Part shown: positions 17,195 to 25,254 of the stretch, in pieces
Numbering within the stretch: position 1 is the first letter of the stretch
Layout: every line of letters begins with the position of its first letter
DNA from: Falsiruegeria mediterranea M17
Lineage (GTDB): Bacteria; Pseudomonadota; Alphaproteobacteria; Rhodobacterales; Rhodobacteraceae
Direction of reading: 5' to 3'
Assembly (NCBI RefSeq): GCF_900302455.1
Contig: NZ_ONZG01000003.1
Location: 62,001 to 126,000 of the forward strand
DNA length: 64,000 bases
Position numbers and translations under genes: made by a program
Notes under the pieces: model-generated
Seen by the model: the letters and a program-made list of their open reading frames with translations, nothing else
Databases searched by the model: none
Told to the model about the DNA's origin: nothing

Positions 17195-17527
17195 CTAGCC
17201 AATCAGGTATAGCAATCCATACAGCGTTGCCGCACCGGAAAAGATCGCGGCGATCACGTTCTTGGTGAGCAGGCCCACCACCAAAGCCACAGTGGCGGCA
17301 CTGGTTCGGGGCAGGTCTGGTTGGCCTCCGGTTGCGGCGGGCCACACCACCAGCGGTGCGATCAGCGCAGGCAGAATGGCGACGGCAGTATAGCGCAGAT
17401 GACGCAGAAGCCAGGGTGGCATTGCTCTATCGCCGACAAAGCCGATAAAGACAAAGCGCAGGACAAAGCTGCCGACCGCCATGCCGACGATCACGATCCA
17501 CATTGTGGTGGGGTCGATGCTGCTCAT
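17195..17527 (-). CDS. azlD: AzlD family branched-chain amino acid exporter small subunit
   Basis: A 110-residue membrane protein with four hydrophobic segments (MWIVIVGMAVGSFVLRF, a TAVAILPALIAPLVV segment, an AATVALVVGLL segment and a final AAIFSGAATLYGLLYL). Together with AzlC it forms the LIV-E type exporter in the inner membrane, the counterpart of Corynebacterium BrnEF, which exports branched-chain amino acids and methionine. I chose the ATG at 17527, which overlaps the azlC stop by four bases (ATGA), rather than the longer open frame to 17590. Confidence 0.9.
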   Translation of the reverse strand: MSSIDPTTMWIVIVGMAVGSFVLRFVFIGFVGDRAMPPWLLRHLRYTAVAILPALIAPLVVWPAATGGQPDLPRTSAATVALVVGLLTKNVIAAIFSGAATLYGLLYLIG

Positions 17528-18240
17528 GCCTGCACCTTTCTGCGTTCCAGCATGACCTCGGCCTGTGCGCCCGCCATCATGCCGATGCATCCGGCAATCA
17601 ACAGCCCCAAGTTATAGGGCACCGCCGTGGTCAACAGCGCCACAACAATCGCGACCAGTGCCGCGATCACATGGGGCAGGGTGCGCAGCATCGGCCCCAG
17701 CATCGCCAGAAACGTGATCGGCAGCGCAAAATCCAACGCCCAACTGTCGGGGATCTGCGTCCCCAGCACCGCGCCCAGATAGGTGCACAGATACCAAAGC
17801 GGCGCGATGGGAGAGATCGAGCCAAAGAAATAAGCCATCCTTTGCGGCACCGTCATGTCCGGTTCTTTCTCGAACTGAACCGTCGAACAGGCATAGGATT
17901 GATCCACCACGAAATAGGCTGCTACCGCGCGCTGCCATAGCGGCGCCCCGCCCAGATACGGTGTCAGCGCCGCCGAATACATCGCCACCCGCAGGTTCAC
18001 TGCGAGGGCCGAGGCCAGGACGATCAGGGTCGGCGTCTCTTCCTGCAACAACTGAAGTGCGGTGAACTGTGCCGCCCCAGCAAAGACCGTGGCCGTAAAG
18101 GTCATGGTTTGCACGATGTCCAATCCGGCCTCGGTCGCCAGAACGCCAAACAGGGTGCCAAAGGGGATCGCGACCAGCACAAAGGGCGAACCGTCGCGAA
18201 AGCCTTTCCAGTAAAAGGAATTCGATGTGGTGAATGCCAT
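17524..18240 (-). CDS. azlC: AzlC family branched-chain amino acid exporter large subunit
   Basis: A 238-residue inner-membrane protein with about seven hydrophobic helices. Family landmarks are FRDGSPFVLVAIPFGTLFGV near the start, FAGAAQFTALQLL, VNLRVAMYSAALTPYL and DQSYACS. It is the large subunit of the AzlCD exporter. AzlC and azlD overlap by four bases and form a two-gene operon facing away from fdhD; the 49 bp between the azlC and fdhD starts must carry both promoters or parts of them. Confidence 0.92.
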   Translation of the reverse strand: MAFTTSNSFYWKGFRDGSPFVLVAIPFGTLFGVLATEAGLDIVQTMTFTATVFAGAAQFTALQLLQEETPTLIVLASALAVNLRVAMYSAALTPYLGGAPLWQRAVAAYFVVDQSYACSTVQFEKEPDMTVPQRMAYFFGSISPIAPLWYLCTYLGAVLGTQIPDSWALDFALPITFLAMLGPMLRTLPHVIAALVAIVVALLTTAVPYNLGLLIAGCIGMMAGAQAEVMLERRKVQA

Positions 18241-18289
18241 GAGGAAATCCTAAGTTAAGCTCGAAACAGGTAACGGGCTTGGGGAAGGG

Positions 18290-19180
18290 TTGCAATTGGC
18301 TATCTCGGACGATCTGTCGGACTATATCATTGCCCCCGATCCGGGCGCGGCGCGGTTGACCCGCGCGGTCGAAGGGTTCGACCAGAACGGGCAGGCCACA
18401 CAGATTTCCGTGGTCGAAGAACGCCCCCTGACGATCTTCCTCAACAGTCAGGAAATCGTGACCGCGATGACGATCGGGGATTATCCCGAGTACCTGGCAC
18501 TTGGGTTTCTTCGCAATCAGGGCATGTTGCTGCCTGATGATGTGATCACCAGCACCGACTATGATGACGACCTCGAAACCGTTGTGATACGCACCGAGCG
18601 AGAGACATCCTATGAGGAAAAGCTCAAGAAGAAGACCCGCACCAGTGGTTGCGCTGTTGGGACTGTGTTCGGCGATATGATGGAGGGGCTCGAGGACGTG
18701 CGCCTGCCCGCGGTGCAGGTCCGCACTTCGTGGCTCTATGGCCTGTCTGCCAAGATCAACCGCACCCCGTCACTTTACCTGGAGGCAGGAGCGATCCATG
18801 GCACCGTGCTGTGTCACGAAAACAAACCCTTGGTTTATATGGAAGACGTTGGCCGCCACAACGCCGTCGACAAGATCGCGGGTTGGATGCTGTCCACGGG
18901 TGAGGGGGCGTCAGACAAGATCCTTTATACCACTGGACGGCTGACCTCCGAGATGGTGATCAAGACCGCGATGATGGGTATCCCGGTGCTGGCCTCGCGG
19001 TCCGGCTTCACCGCCTGGGGCGTTGAGATCGCGCGCGAGGTCGGCCTGACCCTGATCGGCCGGATGCGCGGACAGCGGTTCGTGTGTCTGTCGGGTGAAG
19101 ATCGCGTGGTGCGCGACGTCGATCCAGCCAGCGTGCCGGTCGAGGACAAGAAACACCGTAGAAAAAGTGCCGGAGAATAA
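18290..19180 (+). CDS. fdhD: Formate dehydrogenase accessory sulfurtransferase FdhD
   Basis: A 296-residue protein. FdhD moves sulfur from IscS to the molybdenum cofactor so that formate dehydrogenase becomes active. Landmarks are MTIGDYPEYLALGFLRNQG, MEDVGRHNAVDKIAGWML and TTGRLTSEMVIKTAMMGIPVL, with LASRSGFTAWGVEIAR after that. Where E. coli FdhD has a C-x-x-C pair, this protein reads SGCAVGTVFGD with one cysteine. The start is a TTG at 18290; a second TTG at 18296 has better spacing from the GGGGAAGGG and may be the true one. It opens the fdhD-mobA-mobB-DUF429-moeA operon, with mobA starting 4 bp after its stop. Confidence 0.93.
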   Translation: MQLAISDDLSDYIIAPDPGAARLTRAVEGFDQNGQATQISVVEERPLTIFLNSQEIVTAMTIGDYPEYLALGFLRNQGMLLPDDVITSTDYDDDLETVVIRTERETSYEEKLKKKTRTSGCAVGTVFGDMMEGLEDVRLPAVQVRTSWLYGLSAKINRTPSLYLEAGAIHGTVLCHENKPLVYMEDVGRHNAVDKIAGWMLSTGEGASDKILYTTGRLTSEMVIKTAMMGIPVLASRSGFTAWGVEIAREVGLTLIGRMRGQRFVCLSGEDRVVRDVDPASVPVEDKKHRRKSAGE

Positions 19181-19184
19181 GTGA

Positions 19185-19781
19185 ATGCAACAACCTCTCG
19201 GAGTGATCCTGGCCGGGGGCCAGGCCCGCCGGATGGGCGGTGGCGACAAGGGCGCTTTGGTCCTGGGTGGGCGCAGCCTGCTGGATCGCGTTATTGACCG
19301 GCTAGGGCCGCAGGTGGACAGGTTGGTGCTGAATGCCAATGGCGATCCGCAGCGGTTTGTTGAATATGGTCTGCCCGTGGTGCCTGACAGCCTGGCCGAC
19401 TATCCGGGACCGTTGGCCGGTGTTCTGGCGGGGATGGAATATGCTGCGGATCAGGGTTTCACTCACATCGTAACAGCTGCCGCAGACACGCCGTTTTTTC
19501 CCGAAGATCTGACTGAGCGTCTGACCCGTGCCGCTGAGCGCGCCAGTACGCCGATTGCTCTGGCGGCGACCCATGAAGAGGGGCGGATGAATCGGCACCC
19601 GACCTTTGGCCTTTGGCCCGTCAACTTGCGGGCCGACTTGCGCGCGGCACTTCAGGATGGGCTGCGCAAGGTGGTGCTGTGGACCGACAAGCACGGCGCG
19701 GCCTCGGCCCCCTTTGACGACAACGCATTCTTCAACATCAACACACCCGAAGACCTCGCGCAGGCCGAGACGATGCTATGA
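19185..19781 (+). CDS. mobA: Molybdenum cofactor guanylyltransferase
   Basis: A 198-residue nucleotidyltransferase. The GTP-binding signature is GVILAGGQARRMGGGDKGAL, followed by a lysine-bearing strand, and the metal-binding aspartate is in TAAADTPFFPEDL. It joins GMP to molybdopterin to make the MGD cofactor of DMSO-reductase-family enzymes such as formate and nitrate dehydrogenases. The length is normal. It overlaps mobB by four bases (ATGA at 19778-19781). Confidence 0.95.
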   Translation: MQQPLGVILAGGQARRMGGGDKGALVLGGRSLLDRVIDRLGPQVDRLVLNANGDPQRFVEYGLPVVPDSLADYPGPLAGVLAGMEYAADQGFTHIVTAAADTPFFPEDLTERLTRAAERASTPIALAATHEEGRMNRHPTFGLWPVNLRADLRAALQDGLRKVVLWTDKHGAASAPFDDNAFFNINTPEDLAQAETML

Positions 19782-20269
19782 AGATTTATGGCGTCACGGG
19801 GTGGAAGAACTCGGGTAAGACCGGGTTGATGGAGCGGCTGGTGAGCGAGTTCACCGCGCGCGGGTTGAGCGTCTCGACGATCAAGCACTCGCACCACAGC
19901 GCGGATGTGGACCACCCCGGCACCGACAGTCACCGCCACCGGCAAGCAGGTGCGCAAGAGGTGGTTTTGGCCTCAAGAAACCGTGTAGCTATCATGCAAG
20001 AGCTGCGCGGTGCGTCCGAACCGCCCCTTGCTGAATTGCTGGGTCGGCTCCACCCGGTCGATCTGGTGCTGATCGAGGGGTACAAGCGTGAAGCTCATCC
20101 CAAGATCGAGACCTTTCGCAAGGCGTCGGGCAACGAGTTGATCGCGCCGAACGATCCCAAGATCCGAGCGGTGGCCAGTGACACGGCTCTGGATTTGGAG
20201 CGGCCGGTGTTTGATCTGGATGACACCGCCGCGATTGCAGATTTCATCGCGCAAGAGGTTGATTTGTGA
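19778..20269 (+). CDS. mobB: Molybdopterin-guanine dinucleotide biosynthesis protein B
   Basis: A 163-residue P-loop GTPase with the Walker A motif GWKNSGKTGLMERLV at the N-terminus, the switch-like TIKHSHHSADVDHPGTDSHRH region, and LVLIEGYKREAHPKIE. MobB binds GTP and partners MobA in MGD formation; it is not strictly essential in E. coli. It overlaps mobA and the next gene by four bases each, so all are probably translated in a coupled way. Confidence 0.94.
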   Translation: MKIYGVTGWKNSGKTGLMERLVSEFTARGLSVSTIKHSHHSADVDHPGTDSHRHRQAGAQEVVLASRNRVAIMQELRGASEPPLAELLGRLHPVDLVLIEGYKREAHPKIETFRKASGNELIAPNDPKIRAVASDTALDLERPVFDLDDTAAIADFIAQEVDL

Positions 20270-21141
20270 GGCCGTTTGATACGGTTCTGATGGTGGATTG
20301 GTCAGCAGGGCAACGTCGCCCGGTAAAGCCCACGAAAGACGCGATCTGGATCGGCATCGCGCGGGCAGGGACGTCGGACGAACCGGTATACTGCCGCAAC
20401 CGGCGAGAGGCCGAGGCGTGGCTGGCCGAGTTCTTTGACGCGGAAACAGCCGCAGGGCGACGCGTGTTTGCGGGTTTTGATTTCCCCTTTGGCTATCCAA
20501 AAGGGTTCGCGCGCCGTGTTACCGGATCGAATGATCCCTTTGCGCTGTGGGATTGGCTTGAGACGCGGATAGATGATGACGACAGGGGCAACAACAATCG
20601 CTTTGATGTGGCTCAGCAGATCAACCACCTGTTCGATGGGCCGGGGCCGTTCTGGGGTAAACCGCACAAGGATCGCTGGCCGGATATCCCATATGTCAAA
20701 AAGGGCATTCCCTTCGATCAGGTGGCCGAGCGCCGCGCGGCCGACCTGGAGGCCAAGGCGGCATCGAGCTGTTTTCAACTGTTCTACAATCCCACGGTGG
20801 GCAGTCAGATTCTGATGGGTTTGCCGGTCTTGGCTCGACTGCGCAGGCGCGGTGATGTGGCCGTCTGGCCGTTTGAGGGCTGCCATGACGCCGGGGTGGT
20901 GCTGGCCGAGGTTTGGCCAGGTCTGATCGAACCAGCCGTCAAACAGGAGATGCAGGGTGCATCGACGCAGGAAATCCGCGACCGGGTGCAGGTTCGATTG
21001 CTCAGCCGGGCGATCTCCTTGCTTGAGATCAAAGAGTTCGACACATTGATGACGCAGGTTCCGGATGTGGCCAAGGAAGAGGCTTGGATCTTTGGAACTG
21101 GCTATACGGACCGTTTGATTGAACTGGCGCTGCAAAAATGA
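20266..21141 (+). CDS. DUF429-like (RNase H-fold) protein in molybdenum-cofactor operon
   Basis: A 291-residue cytoplasmic protein from a GTG that overlaps the mobB stop (GTGA). It opens VLMVDWSAGQRRP and later has FAGFDFPFGYPKGFA, two acidic strands resembling the DUF429 / ribonuclease H-like fold, then GPFWGKPHKDRWPD and SCFQLFYNPTVGSQ. I do not recognise an enzyme function. In some roseobacter genomes I recall this gene labelled only as molybdopterin-related because of its position. The stop overlaps moeA by four bases. Being sandwiched by stop-start overlaps on both sides between mobB and moeA strongly suggests a role linked to molybdenum cofactor, but no catalytic claim can be made. Confidence 0.7.
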   Translation: MRPFDTVLMVDWSAGQRRPVKPTKDAIWIGIARAGTSDEPVYCRNRREAEAWLAEFFDAETAAGRRVFAGFDFPFGYPKGFARRVTGSNDPFALWDWLETRIDDDDRGNNNRFDVAQQINHLFDGPGPFWGKPHKDRWPDIPYVKKGIPFDQVAERRAADLEAKAASSCFQLFYNPTVGSQILMGLPVLARLRRRGDVAVWPFEGCHDAGVVLAEVWPGLIEPAVKQEMQGASTQEIRDRVQVRLLSRAISLLEIKEFDTLMTQVPDVAKEEAWIFGTGYTDRLIELALQK

Positions 21142-22397
21142 CTGACCTGAGCCCACCGCCCCTGCGGAATGATTGTTTTGCCTTGCCTGCTGGCGTGAAC
21201 TGGACGCCGGTGGACGAGGCTTTGGCGTTGTTGCGGGATCGTCTGACCCCGGTGACAGCTGCTGAAGACGTGGCAATTGGCGATGCCTTGGGCCGTATCT
21301 TGGCGCAGAATGTGGTCGCACTGCGGTCCAACCCGCCACAGGCAAACTCTGCGGTAGATGGCTATGGTTTTGCTGGGGCTGTGCCCGAAGGTGCTCATGT
21401 CCTGCCGCTGATGCAGGGACGCGCGGCGGCGGGTGTGCCTTATGCCGGTGCCGTGCCTGCGGGAACGGCGCTGCGGGTGCTGACAGGCGCGGCTCTTCCC
21501 AAGGGGGTAGACACGGTGATCCTGGAAGAAGACGTAAACGCAAATGACGGCCAAATCGCCTTTCGCGGCCCGCTCAAGCAAGGCGCCAACGCCCGCAAGG
21601 CGGGCGAGGATGTGGTGGCAGGGGATGTCGCGCTGACTGCCGGACGGGTGCTTACACCTGCTGATCTGGCTCTGCTATCTGCGACCGGCGTGGCCCGAGT
21701 CCACGTACGCAAGCCGCTGCGGGTTGCAGTGATTTCGACCGGGGATGAGCTGGTGGACCCCGGGCAGCCTGCGGGCGAGGGGCAGATATTTGATGCCAAC
21801 CGTCCCATGTTGCTGTCGATGGTTCGGCGATTTGGAGCAGAGACAATCGACATGGGCCGGGTCGCAGACGACAGGGCTGCGCTGCGCGCGGCGCTCGACA
21901 GCGCCGCGGCGCAGGCAGACGTCATCCTGACCAGCGGCGGAGCGTCCGCGGGCGATGAGGATCACGTATCAGCCCTGTTGACCGAAGCGGGTGCGATGCA
22001 GGAATGGCGGATTGCGGTGAAACCTGGGCGTCCTTTGGCATTGGGGATGTGGCAAGGTCGGCCCGTCTTTGGCTTGCCGGGCAATCCGGTCGCGGCCATG
22101 GTCTGTACGCTGGTGTTTGCACGGCCTGCAGTGGCGCTGTTGGCGGGGGCAGGCTGGAACGAACCGCAAGGCTTTTTGCTTCCTGCCGCGTTCGAAAAGC
22201 GCAAAAAGCCGGGGAGGCGTGAATACCTGCGCGGCCGTATCCGGGATGGCAAGGTGGAGGCCTTCAAATCAGAAGGATCAGGGCGGATCAGCGGCCTCAG
22301 TTGGGCCGAAGGACTGATCGAGATCGAAGACGGCGCGCGGCAAATCCAACCAGGAGATCCCGTGCGTTTCATTCCATTCACTAGCTATGGCCTTTGA
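21138..22397 (+). CDS. moeA: Molybdopterin molybdenumtransferase
   Basis: A 419-residue enzyme that inserts molybdate into adenylylated molybdopterin. Family blocks are SAVDGYGF near residue 72, GVDTVILEED, the catalytic-site stretch VAVISTGDELVDPGQPAGEGQIFDAN (broken here by normal substitutions), ILTSGGASAGDEDHV, VKPGRPLALG and GLPGNPVAAMV. It is the last gene of the operon; the next gene is convergent, with 160 bp of gap in which I see no clear terminator. Confidence 0.95.
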   Translation: MTDLSPPPLRNDCFALPAGVNWTPVDEALALLRDRLTPVTAAEDVAIGDALGRILAQNVVALRSNPPQANSAVDGYGFAGAVPEGAHVLPLMQGRAAAGVPYAGAVPAGTALRVLTGAALPKGVDTVILEEDVNANDGQIAFRGPLKQGANARKAGEDVVAGDVALTAGRVLTPADLALLSATGVARVHVRKPLRVAVISTGDELVDPGQPAGEGQIFDANRPMLLSMVRRFGAETIDMGRVADDRAALRAALDSAAAQADVILTSGGASAGDEDHVSALLTEAGAMQEWRIAVKPGRPLALGMWQGRPVFGLPGNPVAAMVCTLVFARPAVALLAGAGWNEPQGFLLPAAFEKRKKPGRREYLRGRIRDGKVEAFKSEGSGRISGLSWAEGLIEIEDGARQIQPGDPVRFIPFTSYGL

Positions 22398-22557
22398 TCC
22401 ATGAGCTAGCGGGTTACGTTTCTTCCAAGAAGTGGCAACCGACGGGCTTTTCAGGTTTTTCGACGTTCTCAGGTGTTTGCCGGGGGCACGAAATTCTGCA
22501 TGGGCAATAGCGGCTTGCAAAACACGGCTGGGGGCCGTCCGCAAAAACGCTCACGTG

Positions 22558-23580
22558 TTAGTCAAATGTACCGGCCACCCTGCCCAAAAGCATGAAGGCG
22601 CGCGCGGTGCGGGTTTCGCTGAGTGCTGAAATCTCAGCATCCTCTGCGACGGCCTCGAAATCCGTAAACATTTGATCGAACTTACGCAGGAAATGATGCG
22701 CCGCATCCCGAAAGATCGGATCTTGCTTCATTCTTCCCGCCGTCAAAGCGAGCGAAGATCTATCCCGCACGCCCCCCAAAGCGGCGACAGCTCGTCCACG
22801 GGCACCATGTGCAAACTGACGCCACACCTCGGGGCGGGCCATGTCGGGGCGCAGGTCGTCCATGTAGATACCGTCTTGTGACAACAACGTCAGCACGTCT
22901 TGCGCGGCCTGGATCAACTGCGCAGCCTTGCGGTCCTTGAGTGCGCGTCGGAGCGCTGCGAACCCTTCAGTGTCTTCTGCGGTTTCGGGGAAGTTGAGAG
23001 CACGAATGAAGTCATCCTGCGGCAGGGGCGGCGACAGGGCTTCGGCCGGAGTTCCCAGTTCAAGCGAACCTTGATTTGCGGCATCATCAACCGCAGCAGC
23101 GGATTCCGCTTGCGCAGGGCGCACGCCATCACGGCGCTTTGTCGAGAAGGTCGCCAATGTGGTTTCCGTCTTGCGCGCCGTTTCGGCAATCTCATCCAGC
23201 TTTTTGGCCACGGACGGTTCTTGTCCAACCGACGCACGCTGCTGCTGTGTCACATAAGCGTGTCGAATCGCATCAATGGCAGTTTGCAAGCGTTGGCTTT
23301 CTTCGCGCATCACACGGCTGGACCGCGCCGCGGTGGCTGCAACCCAAATCATCGCCACCGGCATGAACACGGCCAACATTGCCACCAGATAGCCGATCTC
23401 GCCCAATTGCTCGCCGATCGGCGGTCCAAACGTAAAGAACGCAATCGCACCGCCCAGCCACAGCACACTCAATGCAATGGCTGCCAGTTCAATTCCCGTG
23501 ATGGCCGATTGCTTGGGCTTGTCATAAATCCCAAGCGGCGTGGGCTGTGCAGAATTTGGGTCGGGCGAGGGGCCGGACAT
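22558..23580 (-). CDS. Conserved membrane protein of unknown function
   Basis: A 340-residue protein from the ATG at 23580; an in-frame TTG at 23589 is a weaker alternative. Two transmembrane helices lie at residues 30-55 (IALSVLWLGGAIAFFTFGP) and 62-90 (GYLVAMLAVFMPVAMIWVAATAA). A basic, coiled-coil-prone segment follows (SSRVMREESQRLQTAIDAIRHA), then a low-complexity linker, and a C-terminal helical domain of about 130 residues (PQDDFIRALNFPETAEDTEG to GRVAGTFD). The organisation suggests an inner-membrane protein with a large cytoplasmic domain. I recognise it only as a roseobacter-type conserved hypothetical. It starts 14 bp after the greA stop on the same strand and may be co-transcribed with it. 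Confidence 0.7.
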   Translation of the reverse strand: MSGPSPDPNSAQPTPLGIYDKPKQSAITGIELAAIALSVLWLGGAIAFFTFGPPIGEQLGEIGYLVAMLAVFMPVAMIWVAATAARSSRVMREESQRLQTAIDAIRHAYVTQQQRASVGQEPSVAKKLDEIAETARKTETTLATFSTKRRDGVRPAQAESAAAVDDAANQGSLELGTPAEALSPPLPQDDFIRALNFPETAEDTEGFAALRRALKDRKAAQLIQAAQDVLTLLSQDGIYMDDLRPDMARPEVWRQFAHGARGRAVAALGGVRDRSSLALTAGRMKQDPIFRDAAHHFLRKFDQMFTDFEAVAEDAEISALSETRTARAFMLLGRVAGTFD

Positions 23581-23593
23581 GGGCGTCAATCCG

Positions 23594-24064
23594 TTAGGAA
23601 AACTCGATATTCAGAACCTCGTAGGATCGTACACCACCTGGGGTGCGAACCTCAACGCTGTCGCCTTCGTCTTTGCCGATCAAAGCACGGGCGATAGGCG
23701 ATTTTATGTTCAACAGGCCCTTTTCGATGTTGGCTTCATGTTCGCCAACGATCATCCAGGTCTTTTCCTCGTCGGTGTCTTCGTCGACCAGCGTGACCTT
23801 GGCGCCGAACTTGATGGTGCCCTTCAGTTTGGCGGGGTCGATGACCTCGGCCAGGGACAAAACGCCTTCTAGCTCTTTGATGCGCCCTTCGATGAAGCCC
23901 TGCTTTTCGCGGGCCGAATGGTATTCGGCGTTTTCCTTCAGGTCGCCCAATTCGCGCGCCGAGGCGATGGCCTCGATGATGGCGGGGCGTTCAACGGATT
24001 TCAGGTGCTTCAACTCGGTTTCGAGTGCTGCAAACCCCGACGGGGTCATTGGGATCTTTTCCAT
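23594..24064 (-). CDS. greA: Transcription elongation factor GreA
   Basis: A 156-residue protein starting [21 protein letters not shown] chose the ATG at 24064 rather than an upstream start because GreA begins this way in related bacteria. The N-terminal coiled coil includes [20 protein letters not shown], whose acidic tip (D and E residues) enters the RNA polymerase secondary channel to stimulate cleavage of backtracked RNA. The C-terminal FKBP-like domain ends [16 protein letters not shown] strong hairpin lies just upstream in its leader region. Confidence 0.96.
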   Translation of the reverse strand: MEKIPMTPSGFAALETELKHLKSVERPAIIEAIASARELGDLKENAEYHSAREKQGFIEGRIKELEGVLSLAEVIDPAKLKGTIKFGAKVTLVDEDTDEEKTWMIVGEHEANIEKGLLNIKSPIARALIGKDEGDSVEVRTPGGVRSYEVLNIEFS

Positions 24065-24090
24065 CTGCAACCGGTCCACTTAAAATATCT

Positions 24091-24123
24091 GTCGCCCCGC
24101 CGCGTAAAAAGCGCCGGGGCGAC
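24091..24123 (-). terminator. Hairpin between VOC gene and greA
   Basis: A 9-bp perfect stem (GTCGCCCCG / CGGGGCGAC) with a loop that itself contains GCGC and a T5 run on the minus strand. It lies downstream of the minus-strand VOC gene and 27 bp upstream of greA. No long U-run follows, so it could be a weak terminator or a leader structure for greA. Confidence 0.5.
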
Positions 24124-24200
24124 TGTTTGGGTTGAAGGATACCTGACCTAAACCCGGGGCAGATTGCAAGAGGCAAGCGTGTCGCCACGCAGGCGAAGGC

Positions 24201-24581
24201 CTATTTGTAGGACACGACTTCGAACTCGATGCCGTTGTCGTCGTCAAAGTAGAACCTTTGTCCTGGCTCATAGTCGGCATGATTGTGCGGCTCAAACCCA
24301 GCGTCGCGTACCAATGCCTCGGTCGTCTTGATGTCATTCACCAGCACCCCCACGTGGTTGAGCCCGCCAATCATGTCATAGCTGCTTTCTTGCGAGGTTT
24401 GCGGGGCCTTTGGTGCATAGAGGGCGAGATAACTGTCATCCGATCCGACATGCACAGTGTATCCACCCGCCAGCGAGTCACCTTCCCAACGGGTTTTCCA
24501 CCCAAAAACCTTGTGCATCCAGGCGGCAGTGGCGCGAGGGTCGGCGACGGTGAAGTTTGTGTGTTCCAAAGTGGCTGTCAT
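24201..24581 (-). CDS. VOC (glyoxalase/bleomycin-resistance) family protein
   Basis: A 126-residue single-domain protein of the vicinal-oxygen-chelate fold, from the ATG at 24581 with AAGGAA at good distance. Paired half-motifs include LEHTNFTVADPRATAAWMH with a metal-ligand histidine, and GLNHVGVLVND with another. The C-terminal DDDNGIEFEVVSYK supplies the usual glutamate. Substrate unknown; members detoxify methylglyoxal, bind antibiotics or cleave aromatics. It is divergent from soxR and has a MerR-type promoter with a palindromic operator in a 19-bp spacer, so it is a likely SoxR target and redox-stress gene. Confidence 0.85.
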   Translation of the reverse strand: MTATLEHTNFTVADPRATAAWMHKVFGWKTRWEGDSLAGGYTVHVGSDDSYLALYAPKAPQTSQESSYDMIGGLNHVGVLVNDIKTTEALVRDAGFEPHNHADYEPGQRFYFDDDNGIEFEVVSYK

Positions 24582-24619
24582 CTGGCTCAATTCCTTTGCA
24601 GCTTTGTTGATCTTGAGGT

Positions 24620-24650
24620 AGCCTAATTTCTAAACCTAACTTTAGGTCAA
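24620..24650 (-). promoter_or_regulatory. MerR-type promoter with SoxR-box-like operator
   Basis: On the minus strand the -35 TTGACC (24645-24650) and -10 TAGGCT (24620-24625) are 19 bp apart, the long spacer typical of promoters activated by MerR-family proteins. The spacer carries the palindrome ACCTAA-AG-TTAGGT (24634-24647). It drives the VOC gene, with about 40 bases of leader, and overlaps the region upstream of soxR. Confidence 0.75.
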
Positions 24651-24670
24651 GCTATTTTTTGTGAGGTACT

Positions 24671-25126
24671 ATGCCCCCTTCTGACGGACTTCCAATCGGT
24701 GCTTTGGCCGAACGAACTGGATTGGCTGTTTCTGCCATTCGGTACTACGAGGATCAGGGTCTAATCGCGCCCTGGCGTAACCCGGGTGGGCAACGACGCT
24801 ATCAGCGTGCAGATATCCGGCGACTGAGTTTTGTGATGATTGCGCAGCAATTTGGCCTGTCCCTGCCTGAGATCCGTGAGGTGCTGAGCGGACTGCCCGG
24901 CAACCGGACACCAACAAAGGCGGATTGGAACCGGATCAGCAAAGGGCTGCGCAAACATCTGGACGAGCGAATCAACACTTTGCTGCGATTGCGTGACAAT
25001 TTGGACGGATGTATTGGGTGCGGCTGCCTCAGCCTGCCCAATTGCAGGCTGTACAACCCAGAAGATCGGGCAAAAAAGCGCGGAAGCGGCCCAAGGTATC
25101 TCATGGGCGACACACCCGAGACCTGA
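24671..25126 (+). CDS. soxR: Redox-sensitive transcriptional activator SoxR
   Basis: A 151-residue MerR-family regulator. The N-terminal winged helix reads LPIGALAERTGLAVSAIRYY, then GLIAPWRNPGGQRRY. A dimerisation helix follows, and the C-terminal cluster motif CIGCGCLSLPNC (C-x2-C-x-C-x5-C) holds the [2Fe-2S] centre that senses redox-cycling compounds. In non-enteric bacteria SoxR usually controls a few exporters and oxidoreductases rather than soxS. The adjacent divergent VOC gene has a matching operator-promoter. The length is normal. Confidence 0.95.
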   Translation: MPPSDGLPIGALAERTGLAVSAIRYYEDQGLIAPWRNPGGQRRYQRADIRRLSFVMIAQQFGLSLPEIREVLSGLPGNRTPTKADWNRISKGLRKHLDERINTLLRLRDNLDGCIGCGCLSLPNCRLYNPEDRAKKRGSGPRYLMGDTPET

Positions 25127-25254
25127 TTGCCGCGATGCAGCATGTGACGCTCAGTTTTATTTGACCTTGGGGGCCCCCAAAGGGTAATCACCCACGAAAC
25201 AAAATTGCGCCCAACGGGGCCACTAGCGAAAAGATAGCCAAGGAGCGCCACCAA

